Shown: in pieces, positions 1 to 7,897 of the stretch | Layout of the letters: every line of letters begins with the position of its first letter | Numbering within the stretch: position 1 is the stretch's first letter | The notes under the pieces: model-generated | Seen by the model: the letters and a program-made list of their open reading frames with translations, nothing else | What the model was told of the DNA's origin: nothing | The model's database searches: none | Position numbers and translations under genes: made by a program | NCBI GenBank assembly: GCA_045804965.1 | Contig: JBJMMD010000022.1 | Coordinates: 124,001 to 188,000 of the forward strand | Reading direction: 5' to 3' | From: CAVTUU01 sp045804965 | GTDB taxonomy: Bacteria > Chloroflexota > Chloroflexia > Thermomicrobiales > UBA6265 | Length of the DNA stretch: 64,000 bases

Positions 1-624
1 ATCTCCGCGGACATCGTGCAGACGCATGAGCAGGCGATACGTTTCCTCGCGGAGAGGGTCGTGCTGGAGCAACAAGTCGGCATACCGGATCGCTTCCGCG
101 TAGTCGCCTCGAGCATCGAGCAGCGAGGTGAGCCGTTCAAGAGCATTGAGGAGTTGGGTTTGAAGCCGTTCACGCTCGTCGATGATCCACTCGTCGTAAC
201 AGCCCTCTAGGAGGTCCCCTCGGTAAACCTCGATCGCTTCACGCAATGCGGAAAGTTCGTCAGCTCGATCCTGAAGGGCTCGTCTCATCGCCTCGGTGAA
301 GACGCCAACGTCGAGCCAAAGCGGCACGTTCGGCCGCCATTGCAGTGTCCGCGGCGTTACATCGAGGAAGCGGTCGATGTCCGGCAGCGCATGACGCAGC
401 GTGTGGAGGAGGTGGCGCAGGTTGGTTCGCGCTTGCGCCTCAGTCGAGTCCGGCCACAAGAGAAAAGCCAGCCGTTGCCTCGGCTGGGGTACGCCTCGAT
501 GGAGCAGGAGGTACGCGAGGAGCGACTCTGCCCTCGCCGATTCGAGCGACGGCAACACGGCAGCGTCTTGCCGCATTTCAAATGCGCCGAGGAGGTGGAT
601 CTGGAGGCCTGGCGATTCCACCAT
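1..624 (-). CDS. SARP/BTAD-type transcriptional regulator, N-terminal part (runs off the window)
   Basis: The minus strand is open for 208 codons from an ATG at 624 to base 1, with no stop, so the gene continues beyond the left edge. The protein starts MVESPGLQIHLLGAFEM. About 95 residues then look like the OmpR-like winged helix of AfsR/SARP regulators (LLLHRGVPQPRQRLAFLLWP, then TNLRHLLHTLRHALP), followed by a bacterial transcriptional activation domain with TPR-like helices (YRGDLLEGCYDEWIIDERE, EAIRYADLLLQHDPLREETY). In known members these two domains bind direct repeats and RNA polymerase, and large versions add an ATPase and TPRs further on. Targets are unknown. The family call is firm; full length cannot be judged. 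Confidence 0.85.
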   Translation of the reverse strand, partial: MVESPGLQIHLLGAFEMRQDAAVLPSLESARAESLLAYLLLHRGVPQPRQRLAFLLWPDSTEAQARTNLRHLLHTLRHALPDIDRFLDVTPRTLQWRPNVPLWLDVGVFTEAMRRALQDRADELSALREAIEVYRGDLLEGCYDEWIIDERERLQTQLLNALERLTSLLDARGDYAEAIRYADLLLQHDPLREETYRLLMRLHDVRGD

Positions 625-880
625 GAAACTCCGTAACGCACGCTCGTTGCGCTTCGTGTCTGGTAATCGACGATAGCACGTATTTCAATGCTGAACAGTG
701 TCCAATTCTCGCGCGAAACAGTCATCCACCAAAGTGCGGTGACGAGAGCCTGCTCTGGACGTCGGGGCACGTGTCGCTCCTTCGGAACGCCTCGTGGAAC
801 GCTGGTGGAACGCCGACGCGCCTACCGTCTCCTCGGCAGGCGCTCGTTTGGCGCCACGTCCTGAGAAAGGAGCACCCTGG

Positions 881-1309
881 ATGTCCACTGGGGAGAACAA
901 GGCCATCGTGCGCCGTTTTGAAAAGGCGGTCTGGAACGAGCGGAATCCGTCGCGGGTTGACGAGTTCTTCGCCCCCAGCCACATCTTCCGCGCGGCCGGG
1001 AGCCCGCCGCTGGATCGTGAGGGCCACCGCCAGATGATCGCCCACTTCCAGGATGCGTTCCCCGACGGCCGGAACGTTAGCGAGAATCTGCTCGCGGACG
1101 AGGACAAGGTCGTGCAACGTTGGACGTTCCGCGGGACGCACCAAAGGGCATTCCAGGGCATTCCGCCGACCGGCAGGCAGGTGACGCTGACGGGCATCAG
1201 CATCTGGCGCGTCGAAGACGGCATGATCGTCGAGAGCTGGCACGAGCTTGACACCTTGGGCTTGATGCAGCAGCTCGGCGCGATTCCCGCACCGAGCCAG
1301 GTCGGTTAG
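881..1309 (+). CDS. SnoaL-like / ester cyclase family protein
   Basis: 142 residues. The start at 881 is chosen because a GAAAGGAG ribosome site lies 8 bases before it; the frame is open further upstream but the added residues do not look like the family. The sequence has the SnoaL cone-fold pattern: a helical start (NKAIVRRFEKAVWNERN), then FPDGRNVSENLLADEDKVV, WTFRGTHQRAFQGIPPTGR and WRVEDGMIVESWHELDTLG. Relatives include polyketide cyclases and many uncharacterised ester cyclase proteins with a small hydrophobic pocket. No neighbour indicates a pathway, so a specific reaction cannot be assigned. Cytoplasmic; no signal peptide. Confidence 0.8.
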   Translation: MSTGENKAIVRRFEKAVWNERNPSRVDEFFAPSHIFRAAGSPPLDREGHRQMIAHFQDAFPDGRNVSENLLADEDKVVQRWTFRGTHQRAFQGIPPTGRQVTLTGISIWRVEDGMIVESWHELDTLGLMQQLGAIPAPSQVG

Positions 1310-1539
1310 CGCCTCCGCTTGCTCTCCAGCCGCACCGTCATACTTTCGAGGTCACGCGGGCGTTGCTCCTTGTTGGGTCTCGGCAGTCACTCGGCGGATT
1401 GTACCGGCATCGCTCGGGATATTGAGCTCTCGTCCATTATGATCGGCGAATCCATGGCCCAAACCGTAGGGACATACAGCCGTACGCCCTCGTGGTAACA
1501 ACAGCATCTGGGGATGGCTGATCGAGTTCGAATGTGGCC

Positions 1540-1562
1540 AGGGCGCACAAGCCGTGCGCCCT
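1540..1562. terminator. GC-rich hairpin between two converging genes
   Basis: A 9-bp perfect stem (AGGGCGCAC / GTGCGCCCT) with a 5-base loop lies in the 355-base gap between the SnoaL-like gene and the converging membrane protein gene. There is no clear U-tract, so it may be a bidirectional terminator or the remnant of a dispersed palindromic repeat. Nothing else convincing was seen in 1310-1664. Confidence 0.4.
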
Positions 1563-1664
1563 ACGAATCGTCATCGCAAGTTCCATCTTGTTCGCAGCGG
1601 AAAGTGAACGGCCGCGATGCCGCATGGAATCGCGGCCTCGTTGCTTTGAGGAACTGGAAGCTAA

Positions 1665-2825
1665 TTATCCTTGAGGGGGCCGAATCACGAGTACGAAGCC
1701 CCGGCTCCCTGCGGGGCTGTTTTGCGGATCGACCGGACCGATCGATGTGGAGTCGGTCCACTGAGACGGCGGGAATTGGAAACCAGGAACTACGTTTATG
1801 AAGTACAGCGTAAAACCTAAGTCAGTCGAGAGTGATCCCGTCGCCTGGGATAGCTCCGTATTACCCTCAACGCGGGTGGTGACTCCTTCATAACTCGTCG
1901 AAAAGGCGCTGATATCGCCCTTGTAGATAACAGCCCGTTTGAACTCAAGATGCTGGATGCTCATGGGATTGTGGATTTCGGTTAAGCCGCCAAGTTGGTA
2001 AGTCACTGCATCGCCACGTCCCAGTTCAACGGTGTTGCCCACACCTGGGTATTGAGAACTGGACGCACCAAAACCTGAGATATTTGCACGACTCACGATC
2101 ACGGGAACGTCGAACGTTGCGACGTACGCACCTGCGAGCACGAAATCAACAACAACGCCAGTCGTCACATCGCTCTCGCCAACTCCAGTGACCGCGGTTC
2201 CAGGGGCGAGGGTCCAAGCCTGCAATTGCACCTTGCGTGCTTCGCGGTCGGCGTCAGGTAGGAAACTAGGGGAGATTCCCGCGCTTCCAACCACCCTGGC
2301 ATTTGCGCATCCAAAATAAGGACTCCCCGGTGGGCATTGGTAACTTCCTGCTGAGCCCGGCGAAGGACTCGCGATAGGCGCGACTGCTGGGACAGTTGCG
2401 GTCCCACCTCCCTCGCCACGCGGCGCAAGCAGCGCTAAGGAGGCACCAATCAGCGTCACGAGCAGAAGCGCGGCGGTGGCGAACCAATTGACCCACCGCG
2501 CGCTCGGAAACCAGCGACGAGACAAGTGGCCTGCTGGTCTCAGCCTCGGGGGGACGGTGACTTCCGGCAAGTCCGATGTTCGTGTAGGTATCCGAGTTGG
2601 AAAGACTGCGGTGGGCGATTCCATCTCAAGTCGCTCCTTCAATTCAGCGAGAAATCCGGATCGGAGGTCCGCGCTCGGATCGGCGGCGTCGAGGGCATGG
2701 AACGTTGCGGCGGCGAGTGGGATGTCCGAGGCGAAACCGTTGGTTGCAGCGCTACGCTCCGACTGTGTAGCCGACTCATCCAGGTAGCGGTCGAGTTGCT
2801 CGGCCGAGTCGTCGGAATGGATCAC
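1665..2825 (-). CDS. Membrane-anchored protein with cupin-like outer domain, probable sigma-factor partner
   Basis: 386 residues. The first ~70 are a soluble acidic region (MIHSDDSAEQLDRYLDE), then a low-complexity linker and one membrane helix around residues 110-132 (WFATAALLLVTLIGASLALL). The remainder is a predicted extracytoplasmic domain with cupin-like strands (GRGDAVTYQLGGLTEIHNP, FKRAVIYKGDISAF). The ATG overlaps the stop of the upstream ECF sigma gene by 4 bases, so the two are translationally coupled. Cytoplasmic N-terminus, single helix and outer sensor domain is the usual layout of an anti-sigma factor, but the HxxxCxxC zinc motif of ZAS anti-sigmas is absent. The function as sigma antagonist is inferred from layout and coupling. 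Confidence 0.6.
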   Translation of the reverse strand: MIHSDDSAEQLDRYLDESATQSERSAATNGFASDIPLAAATFHALDAADPSADLRSGFLAELKERLEMESPTAVFPTRIPTRTSDLPEVTVPPRLRPAGHLSRRWFPSARWVNWFATAALLLVTLIGASLALLAPRGEGGGTATVPAVAPIASPSPGSAGSYQCPPGSPYFGCANARVVGSAGISPSFLPDADREARKVQLQAWTLAPGTAVTGVGESDVTTGVVVDFVLAGAYVATFDVPVIVSRANISGFGASSSQYPGVGNTVELGRGDAVTYQLGGLTEIHNPMSIQHLEFKRAVIYKGDISAFSTSYEGVTTRVEGNTELSQATGSLSTDLGFTLYFINVVPGFQFPPSQWTDSTSIGPVDPQNSPAGSRGFVLVIRPPQG

Positions 2826-3406
2826 GGTTGTCCCTCAATGCTTAGGAACCGGCGCAGCCGGGCGTAGGCGCGGAATTGCATGCTCTTCACCGCTTGCGGC
2901 TCGCGGCCGACGATGGCCGCGATCTCCGGTCCCGTCAGTCCAGCCAGGCGCAGGGCCACGATCCGCTGTTGCTCCGGCGTCAATCGCCCCAGCATCGCTT
3001 GCACCGATAATCGCGTTTCCGCCGCGATGAACAACTCCTCGGGACTCAGCTCAGCGCTTTCGACGTTTGAAGCGGCATCAAGCTCAGGCTGTGGCCGCTG
3101 TCTACGCTGGAGATCGATCACGACCCGGTCGGCAATAGTGAACATCCAGGCCCGGAACGAGCCGTCGCGATACCGGCCGATCGCCGCCAGCGCCTTCATG
3201 AACGTCTGACTCGTCGCGTCCTCGGCCGCTTCGTGACTGCCGAGCCGGCGGTAGCAGTAGCGGTAGATCGGACGGGCGTAGCGGGCATAGAGCGGCGCGA
3301 ACGCCGCCCGCTCGCGTTGCGCCGCCGCGACCAGATCCGCCTCGTCTGCGAGCGAGTCGCTCATCGCGGTTTGTTGCTCGGTCTGGGCGAGTACACCGTG
3401 AATCAC
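2822..3406 (-). CDS. ECF-type RNA polymerase sigma factor
   Basis: 194 residues from a GTG at 3406 preceded by AAAGG at 6-base spacing. Region 2 is clear (FAPLYARYARPIYRYCYRRL, then SFRAWMFTIADRVVIDLQRR). Region 4 carries the helix-turn-helix (LTPEQQRIVALRLAGLTGPE, IAAIVGREPQAVKSMQFRAY). There is no region 1 or 3, as expected for ECF sigmas, and the length is typical. It redirects RNA polymerase to a small regulon. The overlapping downstream gene encodes a one-helix membrane protein that probably senses the signal; the regulon and the signal are not visible here. Confidence 0.92.
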   Translation of the reverse strand: MIHGVLAQTEQQTAMSDSLADEADLVAAAQRERAAFAPLYARYARPIYRYCYRRLGSHEAAEDATSQTFMKALAAIGRYRDGSFRAWMFTIADRVVIDLQRRQRPQPELDAASNVESAELSPEELFIAAETRLSVQAMLGRLTPEQQRIVALRLAGLTGPEIAAIVGREPQAVKSMQFRAYARLRRFLSIEGQP

Positions 3407-3497
3407 GAAACGCCTTTCGCCTCGGCGCGCTCTGGGTCAGGTGAACGCGTTCATCCTGCTAAACGCGACGAGATCGAAAAGGTTCCGGGTGTTTCAT

Positions 3498-3616
3498 CGT
3501 CATTCCGAGCGAAGCCGAGGGATCTAGTGCTTTTTGCTCTTGATGACGAGATTCCTCGACTGCGCTTCGCTCCGCTCGGAATCACAGGGGAGCGCTGAAC
3601 TTCGCTCGGAATGACG
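3498..3616. repeat. 119-bp intergenic element with 17-bp perfect terminal inverted repeats (family 1)
   Basis: Ends are CGTCATTCCGAGCGAAG at 3498-3514 and its exact reverse complement at 3600-3616, with a further inverted partial copy near 3563-3582. There is no coding capacity. Related copies with the core GTCATNCTGAGCGAAG lie at about 18902-18986, 21944-22031, 34072-34296 and 47075-47189, always between genes. Apart from this element, the gap 3407-3806 holds only presumed promoters for the divergent sigma and MFS genes. Confidence 0.8.
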
Positions 3617-3806
3617 ACTCGCCGGCCCAAGCTTAGTCCCGAAGGGAGTTCGGGTGGAATAGCCGGGGAAGGACGCATTTGAACCCGGGATTCGTGGCGC
3701 AAACGGGTAGATCAGGACCCATTGCCCAATCGTTATTCCCGTCAATCCCAAACTTGGGTCTATACTGCCGGTCGGTTGACGTCGCAAAAGGGAGCAGGGG
3801 AGGCAC

Positions 3807-5153
3807 ATGCGTAGTTACGTCCGGGGCCTATTGGGTCTGGGGCGCGATGTCAAGCTGTTCCTCCTGTTTACCCTCCTCGCGAACATCGGCTATGGCGTCT
3901 TCCAACTCATTTTCAATCTGTATCTCCTGGAGCTGGGCTACCACGAAGACGACATCGGCGCCTTCAGCGCCGTCCAGACCATTTGCCTCGCGGCTGGCGC
4001 GGCGACGCTCGCCTTCATGCTCAATCGCTTTGGCACCTGGCGTTGCCTCACCTTCGGCGTCGGGTTCTTCCTGCTCGTGTCTTTCCTACTCGCCTTCGCC
4101 GAAAACGAGCGGACGCTCCTCGCCTTCGCCGTACTCAGCGGCCTGGGCATGGCCTACCTCTTCAATCCGACTATGCCGTTCATCATGGAATGGGTTCGCC
4201 AGGAGCAGCGCGGCCACATCGCCGCGGTCGCCTTTTCCTTGATCTCGCTCTCGATCACCTTTGGGTCGCTGATGGGCGGGTTCTTCCCATCATTCATCGC
4301 CGCGGTCAGCGGTTCGTTCGAGGCGAAGAGCATCCCGGCCTATCGCTGGACGCTCGTCGCCGGTTCGACAATTGCCCTGACCGGCCTCATTCCGCTCTTT
4401 TTGATGCGCGAGCCGAGGCGCAAACGGACGGCGGACAGCAAGATCGTTGATCGGTCCGCAGAAACACCCGCCGAACGGCGACGAGTGCGACTCGACATGG
4501 CGGTCTTCGTCGCCTGTGGCGGTTTGATGAGTCTCGGCGTCGGCATGGTGGCGCCCTTCTACAACGTCTACCTGACGACGCTGGGCGCAAGCTCGCGGCA
4601 GACCGGTTATGTCTTCGCCCTCGGCGGAGCAGTGGCCGCAGTTGTCGGGCTCAGCGCGCCGGCGGTCTCTCGCCGCTTCGGCCCGCTCACCGCGGTGATG
4701 TTGCTGCGCAGCGCGGTCGTCCCGTTCTATCTCCTCCTGATCGTCTCGCCTGGCATGGCAATTGCCATCGTCGCCTTTGTCGTCCGGCAGATCACGATTA
4801 GCATGGCCTGGCCAATCGACTCGACCTTCATCGGCGAGGTGTTGCCCGCGCGCTCCCGCTCCCCGGTCTTCGCCCTGCGTTCGGCGGCGTGGAATTTCGG
4901 CTTCGCCGGGGCGAGCTATCTCGCGGGCAAAATCATCGTCCACACTGGGTACAACTGGACATTTGGGAGTCTTTTGGTCTTTACCCTCTTGTCAGCAGGG
5001 CTGTTTGTCGGGTATTACGGAAGGCATCCCGCAGTTCGTGCTGGACAGCTCGCATCCGGCCTCCATCGCCGAGGCGCCGGAAGCGCCAGTCCGCTGTTAC
5101 GTGTGGCCGGGCAAGCGCCCGGGCATTCGTCCGTGTCGCAAGCGACGGAATGA
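3807..5153 (+). CDS. Major facilitator superfamily transporter
   Basis: 448 residues, about 12 hydrophobic segments in two halves joined by a basic loop near residues 195-225 (REPRRKRTADSKIVDRSAET). The N-terminal half is typical of MFS permeases (FLLFTLLANIGYGVFQLIFN), and an MFS-type loop appears as VSRRFGPL. The ATG at 3807 follows a GGAGCAGGGG ribosome site. The gene ends 4 bases before an exported GH3 hexosaminidase, so the two are probably co-transcribed. That pairing suggests uptake of the released sugar or cell-wall fragment, by analogy with AmpG/NagZ recycling. The substrate is inference; the MFS assignment is firm. Confidence 0.88.
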   Translation: MRSYVRGLLGLGRDVKLFLLFTLLANIGYGVFQLIFNLYLLELGYHEDDIGAFSAVQTICLAAGAATLAFMLNRFGTWRCLTFGVGFFLLVSFLLAFAENERTLLAFAVLSGLGMAYLFNPTMPFIMEWVRQEQRGHIAAVAFSLISLSITFGSLMGGFFPSFIAAVSGSFEAKSIPAYRWTLVAGSTIALTGLIPLFLMREPRRKRTADSKIVDRSAETPAERRRVRLDMAVFVACGGLMSLGVGMVAPFYNVYLTTLGASSRQTGYVFALGGAVAAVVGLSAPAVSRRFGPLTAVMLLRSAVVPFYLLLIVSPGMAIAIVAFVVRQITISMAWPIDSTFIGEVLPARSRSPVFALRSAAWNFGFAGASYLAGKIIVHTGYNWTFGSLLVFTLLSAGLFVGYYGRHPAVRAGQLASGLHRRGAGSASPLLRVAGQAPGHSSVSQATE

Positions 5154-5157
5154 GGCA

Positions 5158-6270
5158 ATGACGGCGCCGATTGATCTGAGTTTGACCCGCCGCTCTCTGC
5201 TCGCCGGTGCGGCCGCCGCGGCCGCGAGCCCATTTCTGCATAGGCTGGACGCGGCGGCGCAATCGGCCCTCGAGCTTCGCGTTTCGCACATCCTCAATCA
5301 CATGTCCCTGCACGATAAAATCGGGCAACTCTTCATGGTCTCCGTGATTGGCAACGGCATGTCGGAGTGGCAGGAAGTCCATCTCAAGGAGATCAAACCA
5401 GGCGGCATCTTGTTTGAAACGCCGAACATTGGTCCCGCGGACACCGTGCGGCCGTTTACGGATGCCATTCACGGCACGAATCGCGCCCTGCCCCCGCTGA
5501 TCGCCATCGATCAAGAGGGTGGTCCGGTGACCCGCCTCGCGGGCGACCCCTCGCCGGGCGCGGCTGTGCTCGGCCAGGATTCCGACACCATCGTCCGCCG
5601 CCTCGCGCGCGAGCGGGCGCACTTCCTCGGCGGATATGGGTTTGACATCAATTTCGCGCCGGTGGCCGATATCGCCTACAACGCCAGCAGCTATATGATT
5701 GGCCGCAGCTTTGGGAACGACCCGCGGGTCGTCGCCGAAAAGGTCGCCGCGGTCGTATCTGGCTCACGGAAGGGGCGGATGGCCGGCGCCGCCAAGCACT
5801 TCCCCGGACATGGCCGCGCCGTTGAAGATTCCCACTTCACCATGCCGGTCATCGACATCTCCCGGAAAGACTGGCTCAAAACGGACGCCTTGCCATTTAA
5901 ATCCGCGATCAAGCAAAAAGTGGAGATGGTCATGCTCGGCCATCTCCTACTTCCGCAATGGGACGATGTTCCAGCGTCCCTTTCCAAGGTGGCAATTGAC
6001 ATTCTGCGCACCGACCTCGGCTACAACGGCGTCGTGATTACCGACGACTTGGGCATGGGCGCGCTGGCGACCATGGATTCGTTCGACATCCTCGACAAGG
6101 CGGTCGCCGCCGGCGTCGACGTGTTTCTTTGGGAGAACGCCCGGGTCCCGCATGCCGACCTGGTGAAGCACCTCCAACACCGCGTCGAGAAGGGGAAAGT
6201 CTCCGAGAAGCGCATCAACGCCAGCGTCCGCCGGATGCTGCGGTTGAAGGTGCAGCACTTTTCCCTCTAA
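5158..6270 (+). CDS. Exported GH3 beta-N-acetylhexosaminidase, NagZ-like
   Basis: 370 residues from the ATG at 5158, 4 bases after the MFS gene. Residues 1-35 form a Tat-type signal (TRRSLLAGAAAAAA). The GH3 barrel follows, with IDQEGGPVTRLAG near residue 117, the NagZ hallmark KHFPGHG with the downstream Asp-His dyad (EDSH) near 214-225, and ITDDLGMGA near 293, holding the nucleophile Asp. GH3 NagZ enzymes remove beta-linked GlcNAc from muropeptides or chitin oligomers. Classical NagZ is cytoplasmic; the Tat signal places this one outside, feeding the adjacent transporter. No C-terminal fibronectin-like domain is present. Confidence 0.88.
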   Translation: MTAPIDLSLTRRSLLAGAAAAAASPFLHRLDAAAQSALELRVSHILNHMSLHDKIGQLFMVSVIGNGMSEWQEVHLKEIKPGGILFETPNIGPADTVRPFTDAIHGTNRALPPLIAIDQEGGPVTRLAGDPSPGAAVLGQDSDTIVRRLARERAHFLGGYGFDINFAPVADIAYNASSYMIGRSFGNDPRVVAEKVAAVVSGSRKGRMAGAAKHFPGHGRAVEDSHFTMPVIDISRKDWLKTDALPFKSAIKQKVEMVMLGHLLLPQWDDVPASLSKVAIDILRTDLGYNGVVITDDLGMGALATMDSFDILDKAVAAGVDVFLWENARVPHADLVKHLQHRVEKGKVSEKRINASVRRMLRLKVQHFSL

Positions 6271-6380
6271 CTCGCGAACCCTGATACTCTTTCCCGTGAT
6301 TTGGGGAACGCGCTTCACACCCTACACGTCGTTTTTGGATCGATCTCGTTCGCGCGGTTGCATGCATCGCGAGGAACGCA

Positions 6381-6911
6381 ATGCGGTTTCGACCTCATCA
6401 CGCATGGCGAGGCGTTCACCTGACGTTGACCGCATTGGTGCTCACCACGGCCCTGGCGGGGTGCATCACCGACGATGACAATTCCGCCACGCCGACCCCA
6501 ACCGCGGCGCCAACGCTCACCGGCGCAACCGGGCAAGAGACCACAGACGGGATATGCAAAGCCACGGTTCCGATCGACTGGGCCGAACGCGGCACGGGCC
6601 GGGGCACAACCGCCGAAGGCGGCAGCTACACCCTCTTTGGCGGCAAGATCGCCGATGACGAGGCTTGGAAGCAGGCGGTCCAGCTCGTCCTCGCTCAGGC
6701 CGCGAATCAACCCGACGCCAAGATTACCCAGGAAGACGATTTCGTCCGCATTCAATACCCGAACGACACCGCCCTCGACTACCGCGCCCGCTTCAACGTT
6801 CTCTACTGCGATTTCAAGCTCACCGCCGGGTCCCGCTCCCTGGCCGATGACGAGAAAGCAGGCTTCGAAGCGGCCGTGGCCAGTCTCGGCCCGGCTTCTG
6901 CGACTGAGTGA
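6381..6911 (+). CDS. Small lipoprotein of unknown function
   Basis: 176 residues. A signal peptide ends in the lipobox LAGC (Cys about residue 28), followed by a Thr/Pro/Ala spacer typical of an extracytoplasmic tether. The mature part contains two widely spaced Cys (ICKATVPIDW, VLYCDFKL) that could form one disulfide. No family was recognised. It lies 110 bases after the GH3 gene on the same strand and converges with the next gene. The lipoprotein call rests on the visible lipobox. Confidence 0.75.
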   Translation: MRFRPHHAWRGVHLTLTALVLTTALAGCITDDDNSATPTPTAAPTLTGATGQETTDGICKATVPIDWAERGTGRGTTAEGGSYTLFGGKIADDEAWKQAVQLVLAQAANQPDAKITQEDDFVRIQYPNDTALDYRARFNVLYCDFKLTAGSRSLADDEKAGFEAAVASLGPASATE

Positions 6912-6920
6912 TCAACACAT

Positions 6921-7751
6921 CTACTGACAAACGAACATATATTGCGGGATGCAAAACGGATCGCTCGGACTACAGTGAAGGATGTCAACATACTGGCAGG
7001 TTCCGGTGCAACAGGGAATTCCGGGGCTGCAAAACCCCCCGGATTCCCCCATGCAGGCAACCGTCGGCATCGCGGTGGGAACTTGCGTCGGCATCTCCGT
7101 GGGAACTTCGGTTGGGGCCGCGGTGGGAGCCGGTGGTGGCGTTTCGACGACCGCCGCCGGCGGCTGAGTGGCGATCGGGGCGGGAGCTTGCGGCGGCGGA
7201 TTCGAGGACGCCGTTGTTGACTGAGTGGCGGGCTTATTCCCAGTCTGCTTCGCCGTGGCATGCCAGTCGCCCAAGTCGCCCGGTTGCGGGCCGGTCAGCA
7301 TGCCATCAACCGCGCCATCGCATGAACGGATCGCTTTCGCGCCCGCGCCGACAAGCACCAAGGTGCCGCCAAACGGAATAGCGATGCGAACTGTCAATGA
7401 TGGTCCGGCGACTTGTCCAACCGCGTGCATCTCCGTGTCATCAGGCAGCCGGAAGACGCCGTTGACCAACCGGCCCTGATCGCCCAGCGCAAAGCGAAGC
7501 TGACCCCGCATTTGTCCCGGATCACTGTCTCCGAATTTCTGGTTTTGATTCGGGCCCAGGCGGACGTTGGCGACGAGATCCAGCGCGCACGTCGCGGTGT
7601 CGACCTGGGCGACCGCGCCGAAGCGTGAGACGCCGAGCCCGGCGAGCGCGGCAGCGAGGAGGCCACTGCCACCCAGGTGCTTGACGGCGGAGCGGCGCGA
7701 AAGACGATCGGCCAGGGAACGAGAAAGGTCGTCGAACCGATTGGCGTCCAT
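6921..7751 (-). CDS. Tat-exported protein with Pro/Thr-rich stalk and Cys-rich tail
   Basis: 276 residues. The N-terminus MDANRFDDLSRSLADRLSRR leads into a twin-arginine signal (SRRSAVKHLGGSGLLAAALA). A compact domain of about 120 residues follows with paired Cys (ATCALDLVANV, IRSCDGAVDG). Residues ~175-230 are a low-complexity spacer made of PTEVPTEMPTQVPTAMP-like repeats. The last 45 residues hold seven Cys (FCSPGIPCCTGTC and others), suggesting a disulfide-knotted knob. The layout, secreted domain plus stalk plus knob, resembles surface proteins. Function unknown. The convergent lipoprotein gene ends 9 bases away. Confidence 0.72.
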   Translation of the reverse strand: MDANRFDDLSRSLADRLSRRSAVKHLGGSGLLAAALAGLGVSRFGAVAQVDTATCALDLVANVRLGPNQNQKFGDSDPGQMRGQLRFALGDQGRLVNGVFRLPDDTEMHAVGQVAGPSLTVRIAIPFGGTLVLVGAGAKAIRSCDGAVDGMLTGPQPGDLGDWHATAKQTGNKPATQSTTASSNPPPQAPAPIATQPPAAVVETPPPAPTAAPTEVPTEMPTQVPTAMPTVACMGESGGFCSPGIPCCTGTCQYVDILHCSPSDPFCIPQYMFVCQ

Positions 7752-7897
7752 GCGGTGCCCTCCAAGATGCTCTTCATATGGCCGTGGCTTCTGAACCGCA
7801 TTGTAGAGGACGCTGCGGGACAGCCTCTTGACGCACGCACCGAGTCATGGTCTTGTATCGCCATCGGGTTCGAAGTGAAGAGCGGAGGATGATCCCC

